Shown here: piece after piece, positions 6,817 to 7,687 of the stretch
Position numbering within the stretch: position 1 is the first letter of the stretch
Layout of the letters: each line of letters begins with the position of its first letter
Assembly (NCBI RefSeq): GCF_022780145.1
Contig: NZ_JALEXO010000215.1
Location: forward strand, 1-7,687
Direction of reading: 5' to 3'
Length of the DNA stretch: 7,687 bases
Source: Intestinibacter sp.
GTDB lineage: Bacteria; Bacillota; Clostridia; Peptostreptococcales; Peptostreptococcaceae
Program-made: the position numbers and the translations under genes
Notes under the pieces: model-generated
What the model was told of the DNA's origin: nothing
The model's database searches: none
Seen by the model: the letters and a program-made list of their open reading frames with translations, nothing else

Positions 6817-6903
6817 ATGACCCTCTAGCTAAATATTTATAAAGAAGTACTTATTCTACTTAAAACAATTACTTCTTTATAAATATTTCTTCTAGAAGAT
6901 CAT
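6817..6903 (-). terminator. Very long hairpin terminator after the GntR gene
   Basis: The arms run 6870-6903 and 6817-6849 around a 20-nt loop. The inner 19 bp (6831-6849 with 6870-6888) are perfect, a small 3/2-nt internal loop follows, then 12 outer bp (6817-6828 with 6892-6903). The outer part has two U-G wobbles in minus-strand RNA that would be A-C mismatches on the plus strand. Minus-strand RNA then continues UUUUAUUUUUUG, a good U-tract. It separates the GntR unit from the spoIIR promoter, which begins about 30 nt further on. Confidence 0.9.
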
Positions 6904-6930
6904 TTTTTTAATTATATTTATTAACTGATA

Positions 6931-7599
6931 TTATTTAGTACAGTGTTCTAGCATAAATTGTTCAGCCTTTTCTATATGTTCAATAGCAAAATTCTTAGCT
7001 TCTAATACATTGGCTTCTCTTATAGCGCCTAAAATAGCTTGATGCTCATCTATTAAGCTTAATGATGCATTCAAATCTGAAACATAAGTTATTCTAAATC
7101 TTTGAACTTGTTCCCATATAGAATTTATCATCTTTGCTAATTTTTTATTATTAGCTGATTTAAATATACATTCATGGAATTCAACATCTTTTTTCAATAG
7201 CATTTCGATATTTTGTGTTCTTACTGCTTCTTCAAATTCTGCTTCTATTTCTTCTAATTTTTCTATATCTTCATCATCTCTTCTCTCAGCTGCTAAAGAC
7301 GCACCTAGTCCTTCTAAGCTAGCTCTTATTTCCAATACATCCATTAAATCCTTTACTGATATATTAGCTACATAAGCGCCTTTTCTAGGTAACATCACAA
7401 CTAATCCTTCAAGTTCTAATTTTCTTATCGCTTCTCTTACTGGAGTTCTACTAACACCAAGTTGTTCTGCTAGTTGAACCTCCATTAATCTTTGTCCTGA
7501 TTTTAGTTTTCCTTCTAAAATAGCACTTCTCAAGTTTTCAAATACAACATCTCTTAATGGCTTATAGTCATCTAAATTTAATTTAGTTAAGCTATCCAT
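6931..7599 (-). CDS. GntR-family transcriptional regulator, FadR subfamily (FCD domain)
   Basis: DNA-binding regulator of 222 residues. The N-terminal winged helix has the GntR pattern: LRSAILEGKLKSGQRL (23-38), LAEQLGVSRTPVREAIRKL (43-61), then LEGLVVMLPRKGAYV (63-77). The C-terminal all-helical FCD ligand domain (about 83-217) shows the family's metal-site residues Asp138 and His142 (DVEFH), His186 (DEHQAI) and His208 (IEHIEKAE), so it probably binds a metal-coordinated small carboxylate; the actual effector is unknown. A longer frame starts at a GTG at 7623, but GGGGG at 7609-7613, 9 nt before the ATG at 7599, decides for the ATG. The ATG overlaps the stop codon of the upstream gene (probably ispE) by 8 nt, implying co-transcription and coupling. 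A strong terminator follows at 6817-6903. Confidence 0.92.
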   Translation of the reverse strand: MDSLTKLNLDDYKPLRDVVFENLRSAILEGKLKSGQRLMEVQLAEQLGVSRTPVREAIRKLELEGLVVMLPRKGAYVANISVKDLMDVLEIRASLEGLGASLAAERRDDEDIEKLEEIEAEFEEAVRTQNIEMLLKKDVEFHECIFKSANNKKLAKMINSIWEQVQRFRITYVSDLNASLSLIDEHQAILGAIREANVLEAKNFAIEHIEKAEQFMLEHCTK

Positions 7600-7687
7600 T
7601 AATCTCAACCCCCTTTTCTTCACATGCTACGACGAATACTTGTTTAAATTCTTTTTCTAATATGGATTTGCATTTAATTGCATCCTC
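7592..7687 (-). CDS. ispE: 3' end of upstream gene, probably IspE (CDP-ME kinase)
   Basis: Only one minus-strand frame stays open from the window edge; it gives 31 codons ending in TAG at 7592-7594. The peptide contains CKSILEKEFKQVFVVACEE and ends KGVEING. A short helix followed by a 'QVFVV' strand and a tail resembles the C-terminus of clostridial IspE, 4-diphosphocytidyl-2-C-methylerythritol kinase of the MEP isoprenoid pathway. An ispE followed by a GntR gene is an arrangement I recall from clostridia. With no kinase motif in view the name is an inference; that a coding 3' end is present is much surer. It carries the Shine-Dalgarno of the downstream GntR gene within its last codons and overlaps that gene by 8 nt. 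Confidence 0.6.
   Translation of the reverse strand, partial: EDAIKCKSILEKEFKQVFVVACEEKGVEING
7609..7613 (-). promoter_or_regulatory. Shine-Dalgarno GGGGG that sets the GntR start at 7599
   Basis: AAAAGGGGG on the minus strand ends 9 nt before the ATG at 7599 and lies within the coding end of the upstream gene. It argues against initiation at the in-frame GTG at 7623, which would put this G-run inside the protein. Confidence 0.75.

Overview
This is AT-rich, low-GC DNA with strong G-rich Shine-Dalgarno sequences and a sporulation gene (spoIIR). It points to an endospore-forming member of the Clostridia. The protein styles resemble Peptostreptococcaceae (Clostridioides and relatives), but that placement is inferred from general familiarity, not from a search. 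Every supported gene lies on the minus strand, so the window reads biologically from right to left.

Layout from right to left in transcription order. (1) At the right edge is the 3' end of a gene that is probably ispE. It overlaps by 8 nt a GntR/FadR-type regulator gene, and a very long hairpin terminator (6817-6903) closes the unit. (2) A sporulation unit follows: a candidate forespore sigma-F promoter (6759-6786), then spoIIR, then an overlapping SleB-type cell-wall hydrolase gene, then a long terminator (5273-5326). (3) A DUF1934 (YwiB-like) gene stands alone, with a good sigma-A-type promoter directly abutting the preceding terminator and its own terminator at 4625-4648. (4) tilS and ftsH form a housekeeping unit behind a sigma-A-like promoter (4465-4494), with a hairpin after ftsH (905-935). 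(5) birA runs off the left edge.

How the parts fit together: SpoIIR is the forespore signal that triggers pro-sigma-E processing in the mother cell. The overlapping hydrolase should be made in the same compartment from the same mRNA. TilS (tRNA-Ile2 lysidine synthetase) and FtsH (membrane AAA+ zinc protease) are essential housekeeping functions often neighbours in Firmicutes; here no hpt gene sits between them. BirA biotinylates carboxylases and may repress biotin genes. The GntR regulator appears translationally coupled to the probable isoprenoid gene ispE.

I found no mobile element, CRISPR array, tRNA or rRNA, and no clearly novel system. The window is an ordinary core-genome region. Its most useful details are three starts decided by Shine-Dalgarno position (ftsH TTG at 2985, spoIIR ATG at 6726, GntR ATG at 7599), the candidate sigma-F control of a SpoIIR/SleB-like pair, a repeat-bearing FtsH tail, and terminators whose G-U pairs reveal their strand.
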